Source: Candidatus Fermentibacterota bacterium
GTDB taxonomy: Bacteria; JAFGKV01
Length of the DNA stretch: 42,812 nt
Direction of reading: 5' to 3'
NCBI GenBank assembly: GCA_016928395.1
Contig: JAFGKV010000016.1
Coordinates: forward strand, 1 to 42,812
In this document: positions 17,127 to 25,984 of the stretch, in pieces
How the letters are laid out: every line of letters starts with the position of its first letter
Numbering within the stretch: the first letter of the stretch is position 1
Notes under the pieces: generated by a model
Seen by the model: the letters and a program-made list of their open reading frames with translations, nothing else
Told to the model about the DNA's origin: nothing
Database searches by the model: none
Translations under genes and position numbers: made by a program

Positions 17127-18518
17127 GTGAAACCCATCGTAGTCACCAACGCGGACGCTCTGATCACCATGGATGGCAGCCGAACGGTCTTACCCGAGGG
17201 GTATGTGGTGATTGAAGGAACCCGCATCACGAAGGTGGGATCAGGCACACCGCCCGTAGTGCCAGATGCCCGGGTCATCAATGCAGCCGGGTGCATTGTG
17301 ACGCCCGGTCTCATCAACACCCATCACCATTTCTACCAGACTCTGACGCGATGTTACCCGCCAGCTGTTGACGCTGCGCTGTTTCCGTGGCTTCAGAGCC
17401 TCTACCCCGTGTGGGAGGGACTCGATGCTGAATCGGTACGCTTGGGCACTATGGCTGCCATGGCGGAACTTCTGCTCTCTGGCTGCACGATGTCCGTGGA
17501 TCATCATTACGTGTTTCCCGGCCACGCCTCTCCCGAGCTCATCGACGTACAGGTGAAAGCTGCCCAAAGTCTCGGTATGCGTTTCGTGGCGACGAGAGGC
17601 AGCATGAGTCTGGGCGCCAGCGCAGGCGGCCTCCCGCCGGACTCGGTAGTCCAGGAAGAGGCAACGATCCTTGCCGATTGTCGCCGGGTGGTGGAGCAGT
17701 ATCACGATCCGGATCCCTATGCCATGATCCAGGTAGCCCTGGCCCCGTGCTCGCCGTTTTCCGTGACCCCTAAGCTCATGGAAGCGACCGCAGCCCTGGC
17801 GGAAGAGCTGAATGTGCGACTTCACACGCACCTGGCCGAAACCGAGGACGAGTTGGACTATTGCCGCCGCCACTATGGCTGCACTCCCCTTGACCTTTTG
17901 CGCCGCACGGGCTGGTTGACCTCACGGACGTGGCTGGCCCACGGCATCCACTTCTCGCCGTCGGAGATAGAGTCTCTCGGTGCCGCAGGAGTCGGGATCG
18001 CCCATTGCCCCACGTCGAACATGCGGTTGGGCAGCGGAATCGCCCCTGTTCCTGCGCTTCGCACTGCGGGATGCCCCGTGGGTCTGGGAGTTGATGGCTC
18101 CGCCTCCAATGACTCATCCAACATGCTTCTGGAGGTGAGACAGGCAACCCTTCTGGGCAGGCTCAATGCCGGTGCTGGCGGTTTTTCGATCTGGGATAGC
18201 CTGGAGCTGGCCACAGTGGGCGGGGCTGCCTGTTTGGGCCGAGCCGGAGCTCTTGGTGTACTCGCGCCGGGGTGTGCGGCGGACATTGCCGTGTTCCGTA
18301 GTAACGGGTTAGCTCATACCGGAGCCCTGGATGCCGCAGCTTCCTTGGTCTTGTGCGCGCCGGCTCAGGTGGCGCATGTGTTTGTCGCCGGTAGGCATGT
18401 GGTCCACGATGGGGCAATTGACGGCCTGGACATCCCGTCACTCCGAGACACACACCATGCCGAGGCTCAACGGCTGTACCACCGGGTGCAGACCATATCA
18501 CTGGGAAGGAGGCCATGA
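17127..18518 (+). CDS. Amidohydrolase, 8-oxoguanine deaminase-like
   Basis: A 463-residue member of the cytosine-deaminase/TrzA-AtzB branch of the amidohydrolase superfamily. Metal ligands visible are the HxH at residues 66-68 within INTHHHFYQTLTR, the His of LHTHLAETEDE, the His of AHGIHFS and the Asp of GLGVDGSASND. The combination HHHFYQTLTR, LFPWLQSLYPVWEGL and APCSPFSVTPKLM is characteristic of 8-oxoguanine deaminases, which convert 8-oxoguanine to uric acid. A related aminohydrolase substrate (other purines or triazines) is possible. The start is GTG at 17127 behind GGAGG with 6-base spacing. It overlaps the next gene by 4 bases, so the two are co-translated. Confidence 0.82.
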   Translation: MKPIVVTNADALITMDGSRTVLPEGYVVIEGTRITKVGSGTPPVVPDARVINAAGCIVTPGLINTHHHFYQTLTRCYPPAVDAALFPWLQSLYPVWEGLDAESVRLGTMAAMAELLLSGCTMSVDHHYVFPGHASPELIDVQVKAAQSLGMRFVATRGSMSLGASAGGLPPDSVVQEEATILADCRRVVEQYHDPDPYAMIQVALAPCSPFSVTPKLMEATAALAEELNVRLHTHLAETEDELDYCRRHYGCTPLDLLRRTGWLTSRTWLAHGIHFSPSEIESLGAAGVGIAHCPTSNMRLGSGIAPVPALRTAGCPVGLGVDGSASNDSSNMLLEVRQATLLGRLNAGAGGFSIWDSLELATVGGAACLGRAGALGVLAPGCAADIAVFRSNGLAHTGALDAAASLVLCAPAQVAHVFVAGRHVVHDGAIDGLDIPSLRDTHHAEAQRLYHRVQTISLGRRP

Positions 18519-19564
18519 TGAATGACATGCCAGACCGTGACCAGTGGGCGTGTTTCGATCCGGCTCTCCGGATGCTCACCTGGATAGAAGGCTTGCCCCA
18601 GCAAATGAAGACGGCTGCGGAGGAATGGCCCAACCCTCGCCTGTCGTCCACTGCACAGGGCCCGGTCGTTGCGGCTGCCATGGGGGGCTCCGCCATGGCA
18701 GCCGAGGTGGCCTTGGGTATGGTGACTGCTCGAACTCCTGCGTTGGTCATCAGAACCGACACCCTGCCGCACTGGGTTGACTCCCGGTGGTTATGCATTG
18801 CGTGTTCATACTCCGGCAATACGCGTGAAACCCTGGCCTGCTATGATGACTCATTCGCGCGGGGCTGCGTGGCCGCTTCGGTGTCGGCGGGAGGTGTGCT
18901 GGCCGAGCGTGCCGCGTCGCGGAAAGCGCTGCACCGTACGCTGCTAGCGGGACAGCCTCCCAGAACGGCAGTCGGTCAGGCTGTTGTCGGCATCCTCTGG
19001 ACCTTGTGGGCACACCGGCTCATTGATGACCCGCGAGAGGTTGTCGTGGCGACGGCCGATGGGCTGCAGCGGCAGTGGGGCCTCACCCTTGGGAAGCCAG
19101 AACCATGGGAGACTCTGCCCGGCCAAATCGCCGCTGCATGCCACACGGGCTACCTCTTGGTCGTGGCGGCGGGGCCAACGATGCCTGCGGCTCTCCGTTG
19201 GTCACAGCAACTCAACGAGAACGCCAAAGTGCCGTGCTATCCCCTGGAGATCCCTGAGATGCTCCACAACCACGTGGAAGGGCTAGAGGCCTCGGCGCGC
19301 TTGGGTGCATGTCTCGTGGTGCTGCGTGACACTTCCCATTCGTATGCCGAGAGTGCTGCCATGGATTTCATCTCCGCGACGTTCCAGGCATTCGGTGGCC
19401 GGGTGTTCGAGGTGAGCAGCACGGGCGAATCCGAGTTCCATCGCATTTTCTCCTTGATGTATATGGGCGACCAGGTTTCTTACCTCGCCAGTCTGCTCAG
19501 GAGTACCGACCCAACCCCCGTGGAACGAATCGCGGAGCTGAAGAGAGTGATTGCGTCCCCATAG
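18515..19564 (+). CDS. SIS-domain phosphoglucose/phosphomannose isomerase
   Basis: A 349-residue protein with two SIS domains of the bifunctional PGI/PMI family. Sugar-phosphate-binding motifs are AAAMGGSAMAAEVA near residue 55 and CSYSGNTRETL near residue 95 (the SYSGNT-ET signature of the family). PEMLHNHVEGLE near residue 250 holds the His and Glu expected at the catalytic site. The enzyme interconverts fructose 6-phosphate with glucose 6-phosphate and mannose 6-phosphate in the cytoplasm. The ATG at 18515 overlaps the preceding stop; a second ATG directly follows at 18518. It may be the main hexose-phosphate isomerase feeding the PPi-phosphofructokinase and glycan synthesis (inference). 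Confidence 0.85.
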   Translation: MMNDMPDRDQWACFDPALRMLTWIEGLPQQMKTAAEEWPNPRLSSTAQGPVVAAAMGGSAMAAEVALGMVTARTPALVIRTDTLPHWVDSRWLCIACSYSGNTRETLACYDDSFARGCVAASVSAGGVLAERAASRKALHRTLLAGQPPRTAVGQAVVGILWTLWAHRLIDDPREVVVATADGLQRQWGLTLGKPEPWETLPGQIAAACHTGYLLVVAAGPTMPAALRWSQQLNENAKVPCYPLEIPEMLHNHVEGLEASARLGACLVVLRDTSHSYAESAAMDFISATFQAFGGRVFEVSSTGESEFHRIFSLMYMGDQVSYLASLLRSTDPTPVERIAELKRVIASP

Positions 19565-19665
19565 CTGATGTCGTTGCGTGGGAGCCATGGGCTCTGCTCC
19601 ACGGGTCACTGATGCCTGGGCGCCAGATGGGAGGGCAAGAGGGTCTCCGTGGATAACTCCTCGAT

Positions 19666-19685
19666 CCGGCTGACGGTCCAGCCGG
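19666..19685 (+). other. Short hairpin in the metK leader
   Basis: CCGGCTG (19666-19672) and CAGCCGG (19679-19685) form a 7-bp stem with a 6-base loop, in the 229-base gap before metK. There is no T-tract and no recognised SAM riboswitch core, so its role is open. Confidence 0.4.
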
Positions 19686-19793
19686 CCATCAGGGGAGGGA
19701 GATCCTTGCTCGGGCCGAGTCTATCGATGATCCTGTCATCACCATGACCGGATACAAGCGTGCCGGCAATATCGGCGGCACAAGGAGGAGTTC

Positions 19794-20984
19794 ATGCTAG
19801 CAACCAGAGACTGCGTATTCACTTCGGAATCGGTGACGGAGGGCCACCCCGACAAGGTGTGTGACCAGATTTCCGATGCCGTATTGGACGCAGTGCTTCA
19901 GGACGACATCGAAAGAGGGCGGATCGGCCAGAGCCGAGTCGCATGCGAGACCTTCATCACAGTTGGACTGGTTATCGTTGGCGGGGAGATCTCCACCGAA
20001 GCGTGGGTCGATGTCAACGAGTTGGTGCGCAACCTCGTGCGCGAGATCGGCTACACCAATAAGAAGTACGGTTTCAACTACTCGACCTGCGGCATCCTCA
20101 ACGCGATCGGCCGCCAGTCTCCCGATATCGCCCAGGGCGTCAATGTCGGCGGCGCCGGCGACCAGGGCCTCATGATCGGGTTCGCCTGTGACGAGACATC
20201 CGAGCTCATGCCGATGCCCATCAGCCTGGCCCACAAGATCACCTTGCGTCTCGCCGAAGTACGTCGGGCCAATATCCTGCCCTACCTTGGCCCAGACGGC
20301 AAATCGCAGGTCACCGTCGAGTATCGCGAGGGCAAGCCCCACCGCGTCGATACGGTGGTCATCGCCGCCCAGCATACGGAAGAAATCCTGGATCCTGCCC
20401 GCAACAATGCCTTCATCACCAAGGCCGCCAAGGACGAGATCATCGACAAGGTGGCGCTGGCTGTTCTGCCTAAGGACTTGGTTGATGCGAAGACCAAGTT
20501 CTATGTGAACGAGACGGGCAAGTTCGTGGTGGGCGGACCCCAATCGGACACCGGCATGACCGGCCGCAAGATCATCGTTGATACCTACGGTGGATGGGCG
20601 CCCCATGGCGGCGGTGCGTTCTCAGGCAAGGATCCGACCAAGGTCGATCGTTCTGCCACCTACATGGCACGCTATGTCGCCAAGAACCTCGTCGCCGCCG
20701 GTCTGGCCCGGGAGGCATTGGTGCAGCTCGCCTATGCCATCGGCGTGGCCGAACCAGTATCCGTCATGATCGACACGGCCGGCACTGGCGTCGTCCCGGA
20801 TACCCAGCTCACGACCATGGTGAGGAAGGCGTTCCCTCTGACCCCGAAGGGAATGATCGATCACCTGCAGCTTCTTCGGCCCATTTACTGCAAGACCGCA
20901 TCCTACGGGCACTTCGGTCGTTCGCTGCCCGAGTTCACCTGGGAGGCCACTGACAAGGCCGGGGAGCTGAAGAAACTGGCGTAG
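19794..20984 (+). CDS. metK: S-adenosylmethionine synthase
   Basis: A 396-residue cytoplasmic enzyme making S-adenosylmethionine from ATP and methionine. The family signatures are all present: [20 protein letters not shown] at the N-terminus (ATP and metal), [13 protein letters not shown] in the middle, and [20 protein letters not shown] with its P-loop-like segment. Length matches the family. The ATG at 19794 follows AAGGAGG with 5-base spacing. It is a single-gene unit closed by the strong terminator at 21004-21042. Confidence 0.98.
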   Translation: MLATRDCVFTSESVTEGHPDKVCDQISDAVLDAVLQDDIERGRIGQSRVACETFITVGLVIVGGEISTEAWVDVNELVRNLVREIGYTNKKYGFNYSTCGILNAIGRQSPDIAQGVNVGGAGDQGLMIGFACDETSELMPMPISLAHKITLRLAEVRRANILPYLGPDGKSQVTVEYREGKPHRVDTVVIAAQHTEEILDPARNNAFITKAAKDEIIDKVALAVLPKDLVDAKTKFYVNETGKFVVGGPQSDTGMTGRKIIVDTYGGWAPHGGGAFSGKDPTKVDRSATYMARYVAKNLVAAGLAREALVQLAYAIGVAEPVSVMIDTAGTGVVPDTQLTTMVRKAFPLTPKGMIDHLQLLRPIYCKTASYGHFGRSLPEFTWEATDKAGELKKLA

Positions 20985-21322
20985 AATCAATTCCAATTGC
21001 AGCCACGCTCCCGGTGGGGAATCCACCGGGAGCGTGTTTGTTGGACAGGTTGCGGGGTTCACGTGGCCACTGAAAGGGCCCACACTGTGGGGGTGAACCG
21101 CAGACGAGCGAAGGCACGATGTCGTTCTTCAAGCAGGTCATGAGGTTTCAAACGCACTCAGGCCCCGGGCGACGCTGACGATACATGGTGTAACTTCCGA
21201 TGCTGTCGCGTCACGTCACAGCTCAGTTCAGCGGGCATAGTTGCCCCCGTACCTGTTTACTCACTTCTGCGCCTCTCCCCTTCCACTTCTCTCCTACTTC
21301 GGCCACCGCAGGCGCGCGGCAT
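20985..21322. other. 338-base intergenic region between metK and the GGDEF-ATPase gene
   Basis: It contains the metK terminator and an outer inverted repeat GGTTCAC (21056-21062) / GTGAACC (21093-21099). I see no gene. The two flanking genes converge here. Confidence 0.6.
21004..21042 (+). terminator. Rho-independent terminator after metK
   Basis: A perfect 14-bp stem (21004-21017 with 21023-21036; CACGCTCCCGGTGG and its complement), a GGAAT loop and a following TTTGTT. Confidence 0.9.
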
Positions 21323-24300
21323 TCAACTGAGGTACGCGTACGGATTCCATTGTGTGCCCTTGATCTCTGCATACAGATCACGCACGCGACGCACCTCGCG
21401 GGCGTGAAGCATACTGGTCCGGTACGTATGATTGTCGAGACGCTCCAAGTGTTGTCCCAGAACGGCCAGCGCCTCATCCAGAGTCTGACAGGCGTCTTCG
21501 GTGAGTCCCAACGCATTCTGAGCGCGGGCCAGAAAATACGAACACCTCATCAAGCCCGGTAGGTCATCCCGCGCCAGGCTCGCCCGGGCACGGGTCAACA
21601 CTTCGACCGCCTCATCTGCCGATGAGTCGGGCGAAAGCAGCATATGCATACCCTCGAGGCAACGCACCTCATCCCCGTCCACCACAGCCTCCAACGCGGA
21701 TTCCCGGATTCTGGCCAACTCATCCGCGCCCTTGTCCAGCGCGCCGGTCTCGAACAGCACTTCGGCGAGGCGAATCCGACTCATGACAGCAAGCTGGTCC
21801 GTGCCCAGGCGCTGGAACACCTGAACCGCAGCACGGTAGCGCTCCTCGGCCGCCGGCAAATCGCCTTCCAGCCAGGCCAGATAGCCGAGGCCGAACTGCC
21901 CGTAGCCAAGACCAAGTTCATTCCCTATCCTCTCGCTGGTAGCCATGTACCGCACGTAGTATTCCCTGGCCAGACCGACCTGATTGAGGCTCCCGTAGGT
22001 CTCGGCGAGGTTGTAGTGAGCAATAGCCAAACCCAGGGCGTCATCGATCTGGGAATTGAGCCGGGCAGCTTCCAGCAGAAGATCTATGGAGCGTTCGGAA
22101 TCTCCCAGGGAGGAATAGCAGGAAGACATGTTGTTGACCACCGCAGACTCCCCGATCCGATCTCCCTGGCTGCGGTACAGCTCCAGGGATCGGTCATAGT
22201 GGCCCAGAGCCTCTTGTGCGCGTGCCTTCTCCTGACACACATCACCCATCCGCTTGTGGTAGGCAGCCCAAAGATGCAGGATCTCCGGACTCTGAGGAGC
22301 CGACTGGAGGAGCAGTCGCACCTCCTCCAATCGTGCCGTCGCGGCGGAGAACCTCCCCTCCAGATAGTCGAGATAGACCAGCGATACCAATAGATCGGCC
22401 TTTCCCACGGCATCCGGTACAAGGGCCAACGCCTTGTCATACCATGTGCGGGCATCGGGATATTTGCTGCGTTTCTGGGCATTGTTACCGATGGTTGTCA
22501 TGACCGCTGCCAGATCTCCAGCACCCTCGGCCAGTTCCAGCGCCCGAAACAGCGACTCCTCCGCGGCATCGCCCTGGCCGATCAGACTCAGAAACTCGCC
22601 GCGGCTGCGATGAGCAAACAGAAGATCGCTACGGGGTGCCGACTTCTCCTCGACCCGAGCCAGGTAGGCATCCAACCAGTGAAGGGCCTCCCGTGTTGCC
22701 TGTCGCTCTACGGCCACCTTGGCCGCCTGAAGGGCATAGTGGAGTGCTTTCGCAGTGTCAGTACTCTGGATGTAGTGGTGTGCCACGGCGGAGAGTATGT
22801 CCGGGTGTCTCTCTATCAACCGTTCGCAGAACCTTCCCATGCGCGCATGCAGGAGAGCTCTGGTGGCGTGCGGGAGATCTCGGTAAATGAAGCTCCGCAC
22901 TATGCCATGCGCGAAATCGTAGAGGGGCTGCGATCCGGCGACTTCGGCCACGATACCCGCCTTGAGGGCCTCCTCGAGGCATTCGGCTACCTCCAGCTCT
23001 GACCGGTCAGCGACTTCGGTCAGAAGGTCCACCGAGAACGGCCGCTCCGAGAGCGATGCCGTTCGCAGCAGCCGCATCGTGGGTTCGGAAAGCGATTCGA
23101 GGCGCCGAGAAATAGTCTGTGCCAACGATGCAGGTAATGCCGGCTGAGAGCCAAGCCGGTACTCCCATCTTCCGCCGGCACGTGCAACAATCCGCCCTGA
23201 ATCTCTGAGGGATCGCAGTAGTTCCAGGAGAAACAGCGGGTTCCCTCCGCTCTGCCGGTACAGAGTCCCTAACATCTCGAAGGGCACGGCAGGATCATGG
23301 AGAGCCAGGGTCACAAGGCTGGTGGCATTGTCTGCATCCAGATTGCCCAGGCTCACCGTGACGGAGGGAATGCTTCCGGCAAGGCCGCGGATGAAATCAA
23401 AGGTATCACTCGGCTGGCTGCCCCCCTGCCGAACGGTCACGGCCACCGCCACTGGGGCGTCTCCCAATGAGCGGAGAAGGAAAGCCAGAAGATCCAGATC
23501 ATGACGGGGCATCCACTGCGCGTCATCGAGCACCAGCAGCACGGGCCGCACCTTAGCCATGGCTTGAATGACGTGGAGAAGATCATCGAACACGCGGAAT
23601 CTGAGGCCATCCTCCGTAAAAAACCTCCCGTCTTGCTCCGAGTGGGGAAAACCGGGGAGCAAAGTCACGGAGGCCTGATGCACGGGCCCAACGATCTGGT
23701 GAATCTGCCGGACCTGGTGGTCCGGCAAGGCAGCAAGCCAGGCTTGAATCGGCGTTGCCGCGAAGGAATAGGGTTCGACTTGGCCGAACTCAGGACTGGC
23801 GCCCCTGTGCACAAGACATCCTCGAAAGATGCCGTAGCGCGCCAGCTCATCGGCAAGTCTCGTCTTGCCGACCCCGACATCCCCGGCAATCACCGCAAGC
23901 CTCGGCCCTTGCGCCAGGGCTTCATCAAGAACCTGTCGAAGCATGCGCACCTCGCGAGTCCGGCCAACGAGATCTGTCACTCCCAGATCGTTGCGGGGTA
24001 GACGTGACGTGCAGGGGTCGAATACTACCGCGCGGTTGCGACCCGCATGTTTTGCCTGGTACAGGGCAAGATCCGCCCGAGTTAGGACGTCGTCCAGGGA
24101 TGCGTCCTCGGCTAGTCGCTCCGCTATGCCTATGGACAGTGTGAGTGTGAAGCGATGAGGAAACGTCAGTCGCGAAATCGCATCCATGATACGATCCGCA
24201 AAGTTCATCGCCCCTCGAACATCGGTGGCCGGAAAAACCGCAGCAAACTCGTCACCGCCATAGCGCAACACCGAATCGCCGGCTCGCGCGTTCCGTCGGA

Positions 24301-24487
24301 ACGCTGCGCCCACCTCTGCCAGCACGAGGTCCCCGAGGAGATGCCCATATGCATCGTTGATCAGCTTGAACTGATCAACGTCGATCATCATGACGGTCCA
24401 CACATCGTGGTGACGGGTCTGGGTGAAACCACTCCGTAGTTCATCCAGCAGCTCCCGGCCCGGCAACCCCGTGAGTCTATCGGTCAT
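21323..24487 (-). CDS. GGDEF diguanylate cyclase fused to STAND-type ATPase and TPR repeats
   Basis: A 1054-residue protein in three parts. Residues 1-160 are a GGDEF domain: the active-site loop YGGDEF (76-81) is intact and RAGD (68-71) sits five residues upstream as an RxxD product-inhibition site, so it should make c-di-GMP. Residues ~170-480 are an AAA_16/STAND-like ATPase with Walker A GDVGVGKT (202-209) and Walker B VLLVLDDAQW. The remaining ~570 residues hold about ten TPRs (AIAHYNLAETYGSLNQ, FGLGYLAWLEGD). No receiver, PAS or transmembrane segment precedes the cyclase. The design resembles adenylate-cyclase/ATPase/TPR regulators with the cyclase swapped for GGDEF. The ATG at 24487 has AAGGTG upstream. 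Confidence 0.85.
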   Translation of the reverse strand: MTDRLTGLPGRELLDELRSGFTQTRHHDVWTVMMIDVDQFKLINDAYGHLLGDLVLAEVGAAFRRNARAGDSVLRYGGDEFAAVFPATDVRGAMNFADRIMDAISRLTFPHRFTLTLSIGIAERLAEDASLDDVLTRADLALYQAKHAGRNRAVVFDPCTSRLPRNDLGVTDLVGRTREVRMLRQVLDEALAQGPRLAVIAGDVGVGKTRLADELARYGIFRGCLVHRGASPEFGQVEPYSFAATPIQAWLAALPDHQVRQIHQIVGPVHQASVTLLPGFPHSEQDGRFFTEDGLRFRVFDDLLHVIQAMAKVRPVLLVLDDAQWMPRHDLDLLAFLLRSLGDAPVAVAVTVRQGGSQPSDTFDFIRGLAGSIPSVTVSLGNLDADNATSLVTLALHDPAVPFEMLGTLYRQSGGNPLFLLELLRSLRDSGRIVARAGGRWEYRLGSQPALPASLAQTISRRLESLSEPTMRLLRTASLSERPFSVDLLTEVADRSELEVAECLEEALKAGIVAEVAGSQPLYDFAHGIVRSFIYRDLPHATRALLHARMGRFCERLIERHPDILSAVAHHYIQSTDTAKALHYALQAAKVAVERQATREALHWLDAYLARVEEKSAPRSDLLFAHRSRGEFLSLIGQGDAAEESLFRALELAEGAGDLAAVMTTIGNNAQKRSKYPDARTWYDKALALVPDAVGKADLLVSLVYLDYLEGRFSAATARLEEVRLLLQSAPQSPEILHLWAAYHKRMGDVCQEKARAQEALGHYDRSLELYRSQGDRIGESAVVNNMSSCYSSLGDSERSIDLLLEAARLNSQIDDALGLAIAHYNLAETYGSLNQVGLAREYYVRYMATSERIGNELGLGYGQFGLGYLAWLEGDLPAAEERYRAAVQVFQRLGTDQLAVMSRIRLAEVLFETGALDKGADELARIRESALEAVVDGDEVRCLEGMHMLLSPDSSADEAVEVLTRARASLARDDLPGLMRCSYFLARAQNALGLTEDACQTLDEALAVLGQHLERLDNHTYRTSMLHAREVRRVRDLYAEIKGTQWNPYAYLS

Positions 24488-25029
24488 ACGCCCACCTTCA
24501 GTCGTGACGATGGTATGGGGGTCATAAGACCAGCGCCCTCAGTAAACTGAGGACTCCGCGCTCTCTGGGCAACCACGATTCGCGTTTTGGCGCGCCACCG
24601 CAGATACAAGGGGTAGCCGCTGGGGTTGCGGAATTCCAAACCCGGGGTTTCAGGACGGTGAAGCGGGAGCCCGAATCGCGCGGGCTCAGCTGCCGTGCGG
24701 TTACGGAGTCCTGACCCCACAAGATGGGCGGAGATCCGAGCGTTGCCCTCCTGCTAGGTATGGGTCTATAAGGCCGCCTGTACTGAAGATCCGCCATCGA
24801 TATCGGGGTCGAAACCTGCCCCGAAGGTCCCACTGGGTTTGCGATACGATAAGAGGAGATGGGTCAGGATGGGATGAACAAGACGCGCAACCGTCAGATC
24901 TATGTACTCTCAAAGGCGGCCTGCAACCGTACCCCCACACATCCGTTAGTTCCTGCTCCCACGCGTGTGAACCACAGGCGGTACACACACGGCGCCACCC
25001 AGGCGAATCGCGCCGGGGTGGCGCCGTTC
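24488..25029. other. 542-base gap between the GGDEF gene and tmRNA
   Basis: No convincing gene. Short frames here are tRNA/tmRNA-derived or antisense artefacts. Visible structure includes GAGCCCG (24667-24673) / CGGGCTC (24681-24687) and the tmRNA-proximal hairpin at 24991-25025. Confidence 0.6.
24991..25025 (-). terminator. Hairpin just downstream of tmRNA, probable 3'-end signal
   Basis: GGCGCCACCC (24991-25000) pairs with GGGTGGCGCC (25016-25025), and the stem continues with a further GGCG/CGCC after one mismatch. It starts five bases past the tmRNA CCA on the minus strand. A U-tract is lacking, so intrinsic termination may be weak. Confidence 0.55.
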
Positions 25030-25379
25030 TGGTGGAGGCGGCGGGAATCGAACCCGCGTCCGAAGCTGCCTCAGCCAAGGCTCTACGTGTGTGTCCTGTC
25101 GTTTGAGTCTCGCTCCCTTACGCTCCGGCAGGCAGGATCGTCAGGCAGCCAGTCCCTGAATCTCGCCCGGCAGCGTCGGAACTCCACGCCGGACCAGCCC
25201 ACGTAATCGGCGCCTGATCCCGGCCCCGCAGGCGCAAGCCAGGTCAGACGTGGCCGCTCTTAGGCAGCCAGGAGATACTGCTCGTTGGCAGTTGTTTGTT
25301 TCCCGCTTTTTAACGAGGCCGCGGGGACCTCGACACGCAACCCGGGCGTCATCCAACCCCGTCGAATCCATTCGCCCCC
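25030..25379 (-). ncRNA. ssrA: tmRNA
   Basis: Transfer-messenger RNA that rescues stalled ribosomes with SmpB. The 5' end GGGGGCGAATGGATTCGACG (from 25379) is diagnostic. The 3' end GGTTCGATTCCCGCCGCCTCC followed by A and an encoded CCA (25032-25030) completes the alanyl tRNA-like domain, with the acceptor strands pairing. The internal reading frame at 25289-25260 encodes the tag ANEQYLLAA followed by TAA; the first alanine codon is taken as the resume codon because of the upstream AACT-GCC context, which is a pattern-based judgement. Length is 350 nt, within the usual range. It lies head to head with hypC. Confidence 0.96.
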
Positions 25380-25390
25380 ATGTCGTGATG

Positions 25391-25419
25391 ATAGTAGCAA
25401 AAACAGGTTCTGCTGTCAA
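25391..25419 (-). promoter_or_regulatory. Strong sigma70-type promoter of tmRNA
   Basis: Minus strand: consensus TTGACA (25419-25414), exactly 17 bases, then TACTAT (25396-25391). The mature 5' end lies 12 bases past the -10 box, consistent with a short leader removed by RNase P. Confidence 0.8.
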
Positions 25420-25490
25420 GACGTTCGACAGGTGGTTGCGCCATTGCGTTTTACGTGTTGCTTGGTGGGCCGCGGCAAGGAGGAGTCCTG

Positions 25491-25754
25491 ATGTGTCTAG
25501 CAGTTCCCGCGCAGGTACTGTCCCTTGATGAGACCGGTCATGCGTGCGTCGATTTGGACGGCGTGCACCACGAGGCGTGTGTCGAACTCGTGCCCGATGT
25601 CCGCATCGGTGATTTTGTGATCGTCCATGCCGGATTTGCCATTAGCCTCATCGATCCGCAGGAAGCGGAGGAGACCCTGGAGCTGTTTCGTCAACTGAAT
25701 AGGTTAGCGCGCGCACCCTCGACCCTGGATCAAGCGGCAGAACCTGCCTTGTGA
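25491..25754 (+). CDS. hypC: NiFe-hydrogenase maturation chaperone HypC
   Basis: An 87-residue HypC/HupF chaperone. It begins MCLAVPAQV, and the Cys at position 2 is the essential residue that binds the Fe(CN)2CO group with HypD. ATG 25491 is fixed by that Cys and by AAGGAGGAG just upstream. The length is normal. It hands the cofactor from HypD to the large subunit of a NiFe hydrogenase. No hydrogenase subunit is encoded in the window. It is divergent from tmRNA and 230 bases upstream of hypD. Confidence 0.95.
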   Translation: MCLAVPAQVLSLDETGHACVDLDGVHHEACVELVPDVRIGDFVIVHAGFAISLIDPQEAEETLELFRQLNRLARAPSTLDQAAEPAL

Positions 25755-25984
25755 GTGAGGGGCTGGGGATAGCCGGGTGTACGCAACATTGGGTACCGAA
25801 TGACTAAAGGGAAGGGTCAAAGCCGCACTCCAGAGTTCGCAGCCCAGGAGTTCTCACCATCCCCCTTGCCCCACCGCTGTGCTCCTCCCCTACCCCGTTC
25901 ATTCCCTGTGCGTGGTCAGCAGTACGCCCTGAGCCGCTCACGACGCGAGCCCATGCGCGAATCTGTCGCCTCGGGGCCGTCTCC
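25755..25984 (+). other. 230-base gap between hypC and hypD with a short overlapping frame
   Basis: hypC and hypD normally lie close together, but here 230 bases separate them. HypD has no visible Shine-Dalgarno site. A 62-codon frame (25800-25988) and a shorter one (from 25953) end in TGA overlapping the hypD ATG as ATGA. They could serve as a coupling leader, but show no protein similarity. Confidence 0.4.

Noticed and set aside
19565-19793. SAM or SAH riboswitch upstream of metK
   Set aside because: Only a 7-bp hairpin is visible; I cannot find the conserved core of a known SAM-responsive RNA.
24484-25078. Minus-strand frames upstream of the GGDEF gene
   Set aside because: One contains SIPAAST-type tRNA-derived sequence, the other lacks a start site and similarity; both look like chance frames.
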